Below are positions 1-7,688 of a stretch of 64,000 nucleotides of DNA, piece by piece. The notes under the pieces were generated by a model. It was not told the DNA's origin, did no database searches, and saw only the letters and a list, made by a program, of their open reading frames with translations. Position 1 is the stretch's first letter; every line of letters starts with the position of its first letter. Source of the DNA: Castellaniella daejeonensis (lineage in GTDB: Bacteria > Pseudomonadota > Gammaproteobacteria > Burkholderiales > Burkholderiaceae_B); assembly GCF_039523555.1 (NCBI RefSeq), contig NZ_BAAAFN010000004.1, forward strand, positions 1 through 64,000. The letters are read 5' to 3'. The translations under genes were made by a program, and so were the position numbers.

Positions 1-193
1 GGAGTACCGCAGCGGAACGTAGTGATCGTGTGTGTAGCCGACACAATTGAACGCAACAACAGCCCGGCGGTGCAGCCGCCAGCGAATCTGCTACAATGCA
101 GCGCGTCGCTGGATGCACACGCAGTGTGCTTCTTCCAAATTGGCGATCCAGTACCAGGTCCCCCGGGGCCGTGCACTGGAGCGCAACCAGTTA
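1..193 (+). other. 23S-5S rRNA internal transcribed spacer (partial)
   Basis: This stretch runs directly into the 5S gene and contains no recognisable 23S 3' end, so the window appears to begin inside the spacer of an rRNA operon read on the + strand. The tail (about 130-193) resembles 23S-5S spacers I know from Bordetella-type operons, with a cttcttcca...ttggcgat segment and a gcaaccagtta run before 5S. No protein gene is credible here; the open frames that cross it also cross the 5S gene. Confidence 0.6.
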
Positions 194-309
194 TGCTTGA
201 CGACCATAGCAAGGTGGACCCACTCCTTCCCATCCCGAACAGGACAGTGAAACGCCTTCGCGCCGATGATAGTGGGTGGACACCTGTGAAAGTAGGTCAT
301 CGTCAGGCT
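194..309 (+). rRNA. rrf: 5S ribosomal RNA
   Basis: The sequence matches betaproteobacterial 5S rRNA throughout: a TGCTTGACGACC start, the central CCCATCCCGAACAGGA block and the GAAAGTAGGTCATCGTCAGGCT end. The first ten bases pair with the last ten (TGCTTGACGA with TCGTCAGGCT, allowing one G-U), forming the terminal helix. Length is about 116 nt. It is the last rRNA of an operon whose 16S and 23S genes lie upstream of the window, and a rho-independent terminator follows within 12 bases. Confidence 0.97.
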
Positions 310-319
310 TCTATACCGC

Positions 320-359
320 AAAGCCCCTGCAGATCACTCTGCAGGGGCTTTGTCTTTTC
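320..359 (+). terminator. rho-independent terminator of the rRNA operon
   Basis: AAGCCCCTGCAGA and TCTGCAGGGGCTT (about 321-350) form a 13-bp perfect stem with a four-base loop, followed by the T-rich stretch TGTCTTTTCT. It sits just after the 5S gene, where an rRNA operon terminator is expected. Confidence 0.93.
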
Positions 360-436
360 TGGGATAGAATACAGTCTTGAAACGCAAACGCCGGCAGGAA
401 ATACGGGCCTCAGGCCACGCTTTCGCAGGAGACCTC

Positions 437-805
437 ATGATTCAAGGCGACGAAACCCCCGAAATGGACAAAGGCCTGAACCAGCGGCAACTCGTCCACC
501 TGATGTATGCGCTGTTCGCCGTGGGCATTCTGTCTGCGGGGATCTTTGGTGCGGCTGTCCTGGCGGCCGTCGTTCTGGCGTACCTGAAGCGCGGCGACAT
601 GGTCGGCACCGTCTATGCGGGCCATATCGACTGGATCATCCGGACATTCTGGTGGGGGCTGCTGTGGCTGGTGCTCAGCGCCCTGGCAAGCCTGATCTTC
701 GTTGGCTTCGTCACGGGCGTGGTGGCCATCATCTGGATCATCTATCGCATCGCCAAGGGCTGGCTGGCGCACTGGGCTGGCGAAACACCGCTGCCGGGCC
801 TGTGA
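437..805 (+). CDS. small inner-membrane protein, DUF4870-like
   Basis: A predicted 122-residue integral membrane protein of unknown function. A soluble N-terminus of about 20 residues is followed by three hydrophobic segments (about 23-50, 72-90 and 92-110), with charged YLKRGD and HIDW motifs between the first two. This pattern resembles the DUF4870 / COG3671 membrane family of Alcaligenaceae; that assignment is from memory of the pattern, not a search. The ATG at 437 is chosen because CAGGAGACCTC lies directly upstream; the reading frame opens further upstream (377) without a ribosome binding site. It stands alone after the rRNA operon and converges on the SWIB gene. Confidence 0.75.
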   Translation: MIQGDETPEMDKGLNQRQLVHLMYALFAVGILSAGIFGAAVLAAVVLAYLKRGDMVGTVYAGHIDWIIRTFWWGLLWLVLSALASLIFVGFVTGVVAIIWIIYRIAKGWLAHWAGETPLPGL

Positions 806-814
806 TCCGATCTC

Positions 815-850
815 GCCCGATCCCCATGGCGGGGCATTCGGGCTTTCTTG
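815..850 (+). terminator. probable terminator between convergent genes
   Basis: GCCCGA (815-820) pairs with TCGGGC (838-843), and CCCC (822-825) with GGGG (831-834), giving an interrupted stem followed by TTTCTT. It lies ten bases after the stop of the DUF4870-like gene. The remaining bases up to the SWIB gene (850-965) are GC-rich and show nothing further. Confidence 0.55.
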
Positions 851-965
851 TGCGCTCCGTTCCGGGCGCCAGGCGCTCGCCTTGCGGCGGAAGGCGCCGT
901 CCGGCCGGAGGCCGGGCCGTATCAGGAGCAGGCGAGGCTGCCGTGACAGCCCGCCGCAACCCTGC

Positions 966-1238
966 TTATTTCAGGTGCTGACTGACCAGCTTGGTCAGTT
1001 CGAACATCGAAACCTGGTCCTTGCCGAACAGGGGACGCAGCTTGGCGTCTGCATTGATGTTGCGGCGGTTCGCGGGATCCTGGAGATTGTGCTTCTTGAT
1101 ATAGTCCCAGATGCGCTTGGTGACTTCGGTGCGGGGCACGGCTTCGTTACCGATCACGGCAGCCAGGGTGGCGCTGGGGGTCAGGGGCTTCATGAATGCC
1201 GCATTGGGTTTGCGACCGGACTTTTCGGTGGTTGCCAT
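966..1238 (-). CDS. SWIB/MDM2 domain-containing protein
   Basis: A 90-residue protein made almost wholly of one SWIB/MDM2 fold (about residues 15-88). The diagnostic pieces are FMKPLTPSATLAAVIG, the RTEVTKRIWDYIKKHNLQDP helix and KLRPLFGKDQVSMFELTKLVSQHL. The N-terminus is short and basic. In eukaryotes this fold occurs in chromatin remodellers; stand-alone bacterial copies occur in Chlamydiae and many Betaproteobacteria, where a nucleoid-associated role is suspected but not established. The start at 1238 has TAGGAG on the minus strand shortly upstream. It is divergent from pyrC. Confidence 0.92.
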   Translation of the reverse strand: MATTEKSGRKPNAAFMKPLTPSATLAAVIGNEAVPRTEVTKRIWDYIKKHNLQDPANRRNINADAKLRPLFGKDQVSMFELTKLVSQHLK

Positions 1239-1323
1239 GTATGCAGGCTCCTACAGTGTTGAGTGAATAGCCCTCGCAGCATACCGCGTGTTTCCCCGAA
1301 AGACAAAAAAGGATCGTCAGACA

Positions 1324-2469
1324 GTGTCACAGACTTCTTCACATGCTTTTTCCGATCGCGCTGCGGGTGTGACCGAAGCCTCCGCCGCACCTGCCGGCAT
1401 CCGCCTCTGCCGCCCGGACGACTGGCATCTGCATTTACGCGACGGAGCGGTGCTGCGCGATGTGGTGATGGATTCCGCACGCCAGTTCGGGCGCGCCATT
1501 GTGATGCCCAACCTGAAGCCTCCGGTGCTGACGACCGAGGATGCGCGTGCCTATCGCGGGCGCATCCTGGACGCCCTGCGCCTGGCGGGCGAACGCGAGG
1601 GCGATGTCCCGGCCTTCGATCCCCTGATGACGCTGTACCTCACCGACCGTACGCCGCCTGACGAGATCCGCCGGGCGCGCGAGAGCGGTTTCGTGTACGG
1701 GGTGAAGCTCTATCCGGCCGGGGCGACAACCCATTCGGATGCCGGCGTGACCGACCTGCTGGGCCAATGCAAGGCTACGCTTGCGGCCATGCAGGAATGC
1801 GGCATGCCGCTGCTGGTGCATGGCGAGGTCACCGATCCGGATGTCGACCTGTTCGATCGCGAGGCGGTGTTCATCGAGCGGGTGATGCAGCCCCTGCGGC
1901 GCACTTTCCCTGAACTGAAGGTGGTGTTCGAGCACCTGACCACGGCGGATGGCGCAGCCTATGTCGCCCAGGCCGAAGGCCCCATCGGCGCCACGCTGAC
2001 GCCGCAGCACCTCCTGTACAACCGCAATGCCCTGTTCAAGGGCGGCCTGCGGCCCCACTGGTATTGCCTGCCTGTCCTGAAGCGGGAAACCCATCGCCAG
2101 GCGCTGCTGAAGGCGGCTACCAGCGGCAATCCGCGCTTCTTCCTGGGGACGGACAGCGCCCCGCATCCGCGCGGCGCCAAGGAGCAGGATTGCGGCTGCG
2201 CGGGCTGCTATACGGCCCGCCATGCCCTGGCGCTGTATGCAACGGCCTTCGAGTCCGTCGGCCGTCTGGATCGCCTGGAGGCCTTTGCCAGCCTGCATGG
2301 CCCTGCATTCTATGGGCTGGCCCCCAATGCCGGCACGCTGACCCTGGAGCGAGTGGCCGATCCCATCCCTCGCAACCTGCCGCTGGGCGATGATGTGGTC
2401 GTGCCTCTGGCCGCAGGCGAGTCGCTTCCCTGGCGGGTGCGCCCGGAGCGCGGGTCCGCCGCAGACTGA
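1324..2469 (+). CDS. pyrC: dihydroorotase, class II homodimeric type
   Basis: Catalyses the reversible cyclisation of N-carbamoyl-aspartate to dihydroorotate, the third step of pyrimidine synthesis, in the cytoplasm. The zinc-binding HLHLRDG motif (histidines at about 35 and 37) is followed by VKLYPAGATT, whose lysine is the carboxylated metal bridge, then VHGEVTDPDVD and FEHLTT histidines and the FLGTDSAPHP aspartate motif: all catalytic elements of the PyrC class. The 381-residue length exceeds E. coli PyrC by about 30, mostly at the N-terminus and tail. I prefer the GTG at 1324, preceded by AAAAAAGGA; an in-frame GTG at 1288 would add 12 residues but has no visible ribosome binding site. 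Confidence 0.93.
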   Translation: MSQTSSHAFSDRAAGVTEASAAPAGIRLCRPDDWHLHLRDGAVLRDVVMDSARQFGRAIVMPNLKPPVLTTEDARAYRGRILDALRLAGEREGDVPAFDPLMTLYLTDRTPPDEIRRARESGFVYGVKLYPAGATTHSDAGVTDLLGQCKATLAAMQECGMPLLVHGEVTDPDVDLFDREAVFIERVMQPLRRTFPELKVVFEHLTTADGAAYVAQAEGPIGATLTPQHLLYNRNALFKGGLRPHWYCLPVLKRETHRQALLKAATSGNPRFFLGTDSAPHPRGAKEQDCGCAGCYTARHALALYATAFESVGRLDRLEAFASLHGPAFYGLAPNAGTLTLERVADPIPRNLPLGDDVVVPLAAGESLPWRVRPERGSAAD

Positions 2470-2522
2470 CCCGGGGCAGGCGCAGGGCCGGCATCCCCCC
2501 GGCGGGGCCCGGGTGGCGCGGC

Positions 2523-4364
2523 TCAGTCGCCGCGTTTGTCTTCCAGCAGGGTCCAGCGCTCGAACAGCGTCTCCAGCCGGCTTTCCAGTTCGCTCAGGGC
2601 CTGCTGGACGCGCTGGGCCTCGTCGGGGCCCTGGCTGTACAGATCGGGATCGGACAGGCGTGCCGCCAGGGCTGCCTGTTCGGCTTCCAGGCCCGAGATC
2701 AGGTCGGGCAAGCCGGCCAGTTCTTCCGCTTCCCAGGGCGCCAGGCGGCTCTTGCGCGGCTTGTCGGCGGCTTCCGGGACCGCCGCCGTCTTTTGTGTGC
2801 CGGCCGCGCTGGCGCCGGCCGATGCGGACTGCCGATCCGGGCGGGGCGAGGGGGACGGTTGCGCGGTAGCGCGCGGTCTCTGGGCTTCCCAGTCGTCGTA
2901 GCCGCCCACGTATTCACGCCAGTGGCCGTCGCCCTCGGCGGCAATGGTCTGCGTGACCACGTTGTCCAGGAAGCTGCGGTCGTGGCTGACCAGCAGGACG
3001 GTGCCCTGGTAGTCCTGCAGCAGGCTTTCCAGCAGTTCCAGTGTGTCGATGTCCAGGTCGTTGGTGGGCTCGTCGAGCACCAGCACGTTGTGCGGCTGGG
3101 CGAACATGCGCGCCAGCGCCAGGCGTGCGCGCTCGCCGCCGGACAGGCTGGACACCGGCGAATGGGCGCGGGCGGCGGGAAAGAGGAAGTCCTCGAGGTA
3201 GCTCATGACATGCTTGCGCTGGCCGCCGATTTCCACCCATTCGCTGCCGGGGCTGATGGTGTCGGCCAGGGTGGCGGTTTCGTCCAGGCGGTCGCGCATC
3301 TGGTCGAAATAGCCGATCGACAGATTGGTGCCCAGGCGCACGCTGCCTTCCAGGGGCTGCAGTTCGCCCAGCAGGATGCGCAGCAGCGTCGTCTTGCCCG
3401 CACCGTTGGGGCCGATCAGGCCGATGCGGTCGCCGCGCTGGATCAGGGTGCTGAAATCCCGGATCAGGATGCGGTCGCCGTAGCCGTGGGTGACGCCCAG
3501 AAGTTCCGCCACGAGCTTGCCGGAACGCTGGCCGTCGGCCAGGGAGAAACGCACCTGGCCCTGCTGGTCGCGCCGTGCGGCGCGTTCGCGGCGCAGGGCC
3601 TCCAGGCGGCGCACCCGGCCTTCGTTGCGGGTGCGGCGTGCTTCGATGCCTTTGCGGATCCAGACTTCTTCCTGGGACAGCAGTTTGTCGAAGCGGGCAT
3701 TGGCCTGCTGTTCGGCTTCCAGCCACTGGGCCTTGCGGGCCTGCCAGGCGGAGAAATTGCCCGGAAAGCTCAGCAGCCTGCCCCGGTCGAGTTCGACGAT
3801 GCGGGTGGCGACGGCATCCAGGAAGCGGCGGTCGTGGGTGATCAGCACCACGGCCGCGCGCGTGGCGCGCAGCTGGTCTTCCAGCCAGGCGATGCCGGCG
3901 AAATCCAGATGGTTGGTCGGCTCGTCGAGCAGCAGCAGGTCGGGTTCCTGGACCAGGGCGTGGGCCAGGGCCACGCGCTTGCGCGTGCCTCCGGACAGCC
4001 CGCGGATGGGCTGGACGGGTTCGAGCTGCAGCGCGTCGATCAGCGCGCCTGCGCGGGCCGAGCGCTGCCAGTCTTCGGACGCCACCAGGTCGCCTGACAG
4101 GTAGCCGAGGATGGTTTCGTCTTCAGGCAGTTCGGGTTCCTGCTCGACGGTGGCGATGCGCAGGCCGCCGCGCCGCCTGATCTCGCCGTCGTCGAGACGG
4201 ACGCGGCCGTCCAGGACGCGCAGCAGGGATGACTTGCCGGCGCCATTGCGGCCGATCAGGCCGATGCGTTCGCCGGACAGCAGGTTCAGGTCGGCGTGAT
4301 CGAGCAGGGGGTGGTGGCCGTAGGCGAGCTGGGCCTGGGTCAGGGCGAGCAGTGTGTCGGACAT
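2523..4364 (-). CDS. uup: ABC-F family ATPase Uup
   Basis: A soluble ABC-F protein of 613 residues with two ATP-binding cassettes and no membrane segment. Cassette 1 has Walker A GRNGAGKSS (about 37-45), signature LSGGTRKR and LLLDEPTNHLD; cassette 2 has GPNGAGKTT, LSGGERARLALA and LVLDEPTNDLD. A Pro/Ala/Ser-rich linker (about 500-545) leads to a C-terminal coiled coil (about 550-610), the mark of the Uup subgroup, which binds DNA and influences precise transposon excision and ribosome-related processes. It converges on pyrC and is divergent from rnpB. There is no obvious Shine-Dalgarno before the ATG at 4364, but no better start precedes the first cassette. Confidence 0.92.
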   Translation of the reverse strand: MSDTLLALTQAQLAYGHHPLLDHADLNLLSGERIGLIGRNGAGKSSLLRVLDGRVRLDDGEIRRRGGLRIATVEQEPELPEDETILGYLSGDLVASEDWQRSARAGALIDALQLEPVQPIRGLSGGTRKRVALAHALVQEPDLLLLDEPTNHLDFAGIAWLEDQLRATRAAVVLITHDRRFLDAVATRIVELDRGRLLSFPGNFSAWQARKAQWLEAEQQANARFDKLLSQEEVWIRKGIEARRTRNEGRVRRLEALRRERAARRDQQGQVRFSLADGQRSGKLVAELLGVTHGYGDRILIRDFSTLIQRGDRIGLIGPNGAGKTTLLRILLGELQPLEGSVRLGTNLSIGYFDQMRDRLDETATLADTISPGSEWVEIGGQRKHVMSYLEDFLFPAARAHSPVSSLSGGERARLALARMFAQPHNVLVLDEPTNDLDIDTLELLESLLQDYQGTVLLVSHDRSFLDNVVTQTIAAEGDGHWREYVGGYDDWEAQRPRATAQPSPSPRPDRQSASAGASAAGTQKTAAVPEAADKPRKSRLAPWEAEELAGLPDLISGLEAEQAALAARLSDPDLYSQGPDEAQRVQQALSELESRLETLFERWTLLEDKRGD

Positions 4365-4471
4365 TGTGCGGGCGGCGGTGTGGCGGTCGCCGGGGCCGGG
4401 GCCCCGGGGTCAAAGGCCTATTGTCGCAGTTTGGACGGTGGCGTGCCGGGCGGCTCCATGCCGGGCTGTCG

Positions 4472-4477
4472 TACAAT
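4472..4477 (+). promoter_or_regulatory. -10 element of rnpB
   Basis: TACAAT lies seven bases before the predicted 5' end of RNase P RNA at 4484, the right spacing for a sigma-70 start. No convincing -35 hexamer is visible at 16-18 bases upstream, where the sequence is GC-rich. Confidence 0.6.
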
Positions 4478-4483
4478 GCCGTC

Positions 4484-4890
4484 GCGGGGCAGATCGGGCG
4501 ATCGCGGTGCCGACAGGCATCGAGGAAGGTCCGGACTCCATCGGGCGCGATAGCGGCTAACGGCCGTCCGGCGATCCCTTCGGGGAAAGCCGAGGAACAG
4601 GGCCACAGAGACGAGACTGCCGCGAGGGTGGGCCGCAAGGCCCGCACCGGTACGGCCATCTCCGTACTGCCCGTCCGGTTCGTCCGGGCGGGGCGCGGCA
4701 GGGTGAAACGCGGCAACCTCTATCGGGAGCAACATCAAATAGGCATGCGCCGGCCTCGTGCCGACAGGGCGGCCCGTCCGAGCATGCGGGTAGATGGCTA
4801 GAGCGGTCCAGCAATGGCCCGCCCAGAGGAATGATCGCCCGCCGGGGCAACCCGGCGTACAGAATCCGGCCTATAGATCTGTTCCGCTTC
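4484..4890 (+). ncRNA. rnpB: RNase P RNA, bacterial class A
   Basis: The RNA subunit of RNase P, which cleaves the 5' leader from pre-tRNAs. Conserved landmarks are GAGGAAGGTCCGGACTCC (the P4 5' strand region), the GCCGAGGAACAGGGCCACAGAGACGA neighbourhood, the GGGTGAAACGCGGCAACC block, and near the 3' end GGCAACCCGGCGTACAGAATCCGGCCTAT. The ends were set by the P1 helix: GCGGGGCAGATC (4484-4495) pairs with GATCTGTTCCGC (4876-4887) in a 12-bp helix with two G-U pairs. Short open frames crossing this region on both strands are by-products of its GC content. Confidence 0.95.
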
Positions 4891-4901
4891 TTTACCTGCG
4901 C

Positions 4902-4934
4902 GGTGCCCGCCTTCATGGCGCCGGGCCCCTTTCC
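4902..4934 (+). terminator. possible rnpB terminator
   Basis: GCCCG and CGGGC (about 4905-4927), flanked by further GG/CC pairing, form an interrupted hairpin ending in CCCCTTTCC. The T-run is weak, so this may only be a processing or pausing structure. The rest of 4935-5060 holds nothing I recognise. Confidence 0.3.
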
Positions 4935-5070
4935 ATAGGGAATTCGCGCATTCGGCCGCGCCAGCGGCTGTGATACCCTGAACCATCATTTCGAACCGAC
5001 GGCCCGCCGCGTCGATGCGTGGCGGGTACGCCGGCCGGATTCCTTCATGGAAATCCAGCAGGAGGCATCG

Positions 5071-5901
5071 GTGGCGGATTCGACAGCATCATCCCTGTCG
5101 GAAACGGATGTCGACCAGCGGCGTCCGCTGCTCGAAGTCCGGGACCTGGCGAAAAGCTTCGGCGGCCTGCGGGCCGTGGACCATTGCTCGTTCCAGGTGG
5201 AACGGGGCACCATCACCGGGCTGATCGGCCCCAACGGTGCCGGCAAGACCACGGTATTCAATCTCATCACCGGCTTCATCCCCCCGGATTCGGGCCAGAT
5301 CCTGCTGGACGGCCAGGACATCGGCCATCTGCGGCCGGATCAGATCTTTGCCCGTGGCCTGTGCCGCACATTCCAGATTCCTCGCGAGCACGGCAGCATG
5401 AGCGTCCTGGAAAACCTCATGCTGGTGCCGCCCGGGCAGTCCGGGGAACACTGGTGGAATGCGCTCCTGCGGCCGGGTCTGGTCCGCGCCGAAGAAGCGC
5501 GCCATCTGGACAAGGCGCGCGAGGTCCTGGAATACCTGCAGCTCACCCACGTCCAGCACGAATACGCCGCCAACCTGTCGGGCGGGCAGAAGAAACTGCT
5601 GGAAATGGGGCGCATGCTGATGGCGGACCCGCAGATCATCCTGCTGGACGAGCCGGCCGCCGGGGTCAACCGCACGCTGCTGCAGAGCATCGTGCGGAAC
5701 ATCCAGACCCTGTCGCGTGAACGCGGGATCACCTTTCTGCTGATCGAGCACGACATGAACATGGTCATGAGCCTGTGCGATCCGGTCATCGTCATGAGCG
5801 AAGGACGCAAGCTTGCCGAAGGCTCGCCCGAAGCCGTGCGCAACGACCAGGCGGTGCTGGATGCCTACCTTGGAGGACAATATGCCGCTGCTGCAGGTTG
5901 A
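5071..5901 (+). CDS. livG: branched-chain amino-acid type ABC transporter, ATP-binding protein LivG
   Basis: One of two cytoplasmic ATPases of a HAAT-family (Liv-type) importer. It has Walker A GPNGAGKTT, the LivG-typical FNLITGFIPPDSG, a signature LSGGQKKLLEMGRMLM, Walker B ILLDEPAAGVN and H-loop IEHDMNMVM. The GTG at 5071 is chosen because GGAGG (5061-5065) precedes it by five bases; an in-frame ATG at 5047 adds eight residues but has no ribosome binding site. The gene overlaps livF by 20 bases and heads the operon livG-livF-livH-livM. The true substrate (branched-chain amino acid, amide or other small amino compound) cannot be told from sequence. Confidence 0.9.
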   Translation: MADSTASSLSETDVDQRRPLLEVRDLAKSFGGLRAVDHCSFQVERGTITGLIGPNGAGKTTVFNLITGFIPPDSGQILLDGQDIGHLRPDQIFARGLCRTFQIPREHGSMSVLENLMLVPPGQSGEHWWNALLRPGLVRAEEARHLDKAREVLEYLQLTHVQHEYAANLSGGQKKLLEMGRMLMADPQIILLDEPAAGVNRTLLQSIVRNIQTLSRERGITFLLIEHDMNMVMSLCDPVIVMSEGRKLAEGSPEAVRNDQAVLDAYLGGQYAAAAG

Positions 5902-6589
5902 CGCCGTCACGGCGGGCTACGGCGATACCGAGATCCTGCGCGCGGTGTCCCTCCGGGTCGAGGCCGACGAGGTCGTCTCCATCATCGGCCCCAATGGGGC
6001 GGGCAAGTCCACCCTGATGAAAACCATCTTCGGCCTGCTGCATCCGCGCCAGGGCTCGATCGCCTTCGACGGCCACGATATCACGCACGAGGCGCCGCAC
6101 CGCATCGTGCGGCTGGGCATGTGCTACGTGCCGCAGGTGGCCAATGTATTCACCACGCTGACGGTCGAGGAAAACCTGGAAATGGGCGCCTTCCCGATGG
6201 GGAAGGTCGACCTGTCGGACAACAAGGAACGGGTCTACGCGATGTTCCCCAAGCTGCGCCAGCGCCGCCGGCAGCTGGCGGGCAAGATGTCGGGCGGCGA
6301 ACGGCAGATGGTCGCGATGGGCAGCGCCCTGATGATGAACCCCCGGCTGCTGTTGCTGGACGAACCCACGGCCGCCCTGTCCCCCAAGCTCGTGGACGAG
6401 ATCTTCGAGCGCATTGCCCGGATCAACGAGAGCGGGGTGGGCATCCTGATGGTCGAGCAGAACGCCCGGCAATCGCTGGGGATGGCCCACCGCGGCTATG
6501 TGCTCGCCAATGGCGAGAACCGCCACGAGGGCACGGGGCGGGACCTGCTCGACGATCCGAACGTCGGGCGCCTCTACCTGGGAGGATGA
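5882..6589 (+). CDS. livF: branched-chain amino-acid type ABC transporter, ATP-binding protein LivF
   Basis: The second ATPase of the Liv-type importer, 235 residues, the usual LivF size. It has Walker A GPNGAGKSTLMKTIFGLL, the LivF-like YVPQVANVFTTLTVEENL, signature MSGGERQMVAMG and Walker B LLLLDEPTAALSP, with EQNARQSL in the H-loop position (glutamine in place of the usual histidine, as is common in LivF). The ATG at 5882 has TGGAGG just upstream and lies inside the end of livG, so the two ATPases are translationally coupled. livH starts four bases after its stop. Confidence 0.92.
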   Translation: MPLLQVDAVTAGYGDTEILRAVSLRVEADEVVSIIGPNGAGKSTLMKTIFGLLHPRQGSIAFDGHDITHEAPHRIVRLGMCYVPQVANVFTTLTVEENLEMGAFPMGKVDLSDNKERVYAMFPKLRQRRRQLAGKMSGGERQMVAMGSALMMNPRLLLLDEPTAALSPKLVDEIFERIARINESGVGILMVEQNARQSLGMAHRGYVLANGENRHEGTGRDLLDDPNVGRLYLGG

Positions 6590-6593
6590 CGCG

Positions 6594-7679
6594 ATGATCG
6601 ATTCGGCGCAGCCTGCGGCGGACAAGAACATGCTGACGGGCGCCGCGGACGCTGGCGCCGCCGCGGCCGTGGATGCCCGGGATTCGGGCGGCGCGCGCAG
6701 CAGCCGCTTCGTCGGCGGCGTGTTGCTGCTGGTGCTGGCCGGCATGTGGGTGGCCGGCTGGCTCGCGGGCACCAGCGCCGAGGACATGCTGTCCCTGACC
6801 GCATGGGGCGTGATGCTCGGCGGCATCATCGCACTGGGCGGCATCGGCCTCACCCTGTGCTATGGCGTCCTGAAATTCCCGAATTTCGCCCATGGGGAAT
6901 TCCTGACCCTGGGGGCCTACGTCACCTACGGCATGGTGCTCGTCCTGCCGCAGTCGAACCCCATCTGGCGGTTCTCCTTCGGCTGGGAACTGGTCGTCGG
7001 CCTGCTGCTGGCGGCGGCGGTCACGGCCATCGTGGCGATCGTGATCGACCGGCTGCTGTACCGGCCGTTGCGCCGGCACCAGTCGCCGCTGGTGCTGCTG
7101 GCCATGGCTTCGCTGGGCATGGAATTCCTGCTGCGCGGCGTCGTCTACCTGATCTGGGGGTCGGACTTCCACTTCTATTATTCGGGGCGCTCCAATCCGG
7201 CCCTGTACCTGCCTTTCGGGTTGCGCATCCAGGCCGACCAGTTCTTCGTCTTTGCCCTGGCGCTGATCCTGGTGGCGCTGCTGTACTGGATGCTGACCCG
7301 CACGCGCATCGGCAAGGCCATGCGCGCGACGGCCGACAATCCCGACCTGGCCCAGGTGCGCGGCATCAATACCGAGCAGGTCATCGCCTGGACCTGGTCC
7401 ATCGGTGCCGGGCTGGCCGCCATCGGCGGCGTCATGTACGGGCTGGCATCGCAGATGCGGCCGGACATGGGTTTCGTGCTGCTGCTGCCGCTGTTCGCGG
7501 CGGTGATCATGGGCGGGATCGGCAGCGCCTGGGGCGCGCTGGTCGGATCGATCATCATCGGCGTGGCCATGCAGCTGACTTCCGCCTTCCTGAATCCGGC
7601 CTATGGGCCGGCAGTCGCTTTCGTCCTGATGGTGCTGGTGCTGCTGATGCGGCCCCAGGGCCTGTTCGCCCAACGCTAG
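6594..7679 (+). CDS. livH: branched-chain amino-acid type ABC transporter, permease LivH
   Basis: A 361-residue inner-membrane permease of the LivH type. After an Ala/Asp-rich cytoplasmic N-terminus (about 1-35) come about nine hydrophobic segments. LivH hallmarks are GIGLTLCYGVLKFPNFAHGEFLTLGAYV, the ATADNPDLAQVRGIN cytoplasmic loop that contacts the ATPase, and FAAVIMGGIGSAWGALVGSIIIG near the C-terminus. The N-terminal extension plus first hydrophobic segment (about 38-58) makes it longer than E. coli LivH. GGAGG (6581-6585) precedes the ATG at 6594. It is followed by livM after nine bases. Confidence 0.93.
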   Translation: MIDSAQPAADKNMLTGAADAGAAAAVDARDSGGARSSRFVGGVLLLVLAGMWVAGWLAGTSAEDMLSLTAWGVMLGGIIALGGIGLTLCYGVLKFPNFAHGEFLTLGAYVTYGMVLVLPQSNPIWRFSFGWELVVGLLLAAAVTAIVAIVIDRLLYRPLRRHQSPLVLLAMASLGMEFLLRGVVYLIWGSDFHFYYSGRSNPALYLPFGLRIQADQFFVFALALILVALLYWMLTRTRIGKAMRATADNPDLAQVRGINTEQVIAWTWSIGAGLAAIGGVMYGLASQMRPDMGFVLLLPLFAAVIMGGIGSAWGALVGSIIIGVAMQLTSAFLNPAYGPAVAFVLMVLVLLMRPQGLFAQR

Positions 7680-7688
7680 GAGCCGGAC

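Noticed and set aside
22..981. An open frame of about 320 codons crossing the 5S rRNA gene
   Set aside because: It runs through the rRNA, its terminator and the DUF4870-like gene in another frame; it is a by-product of base composition.
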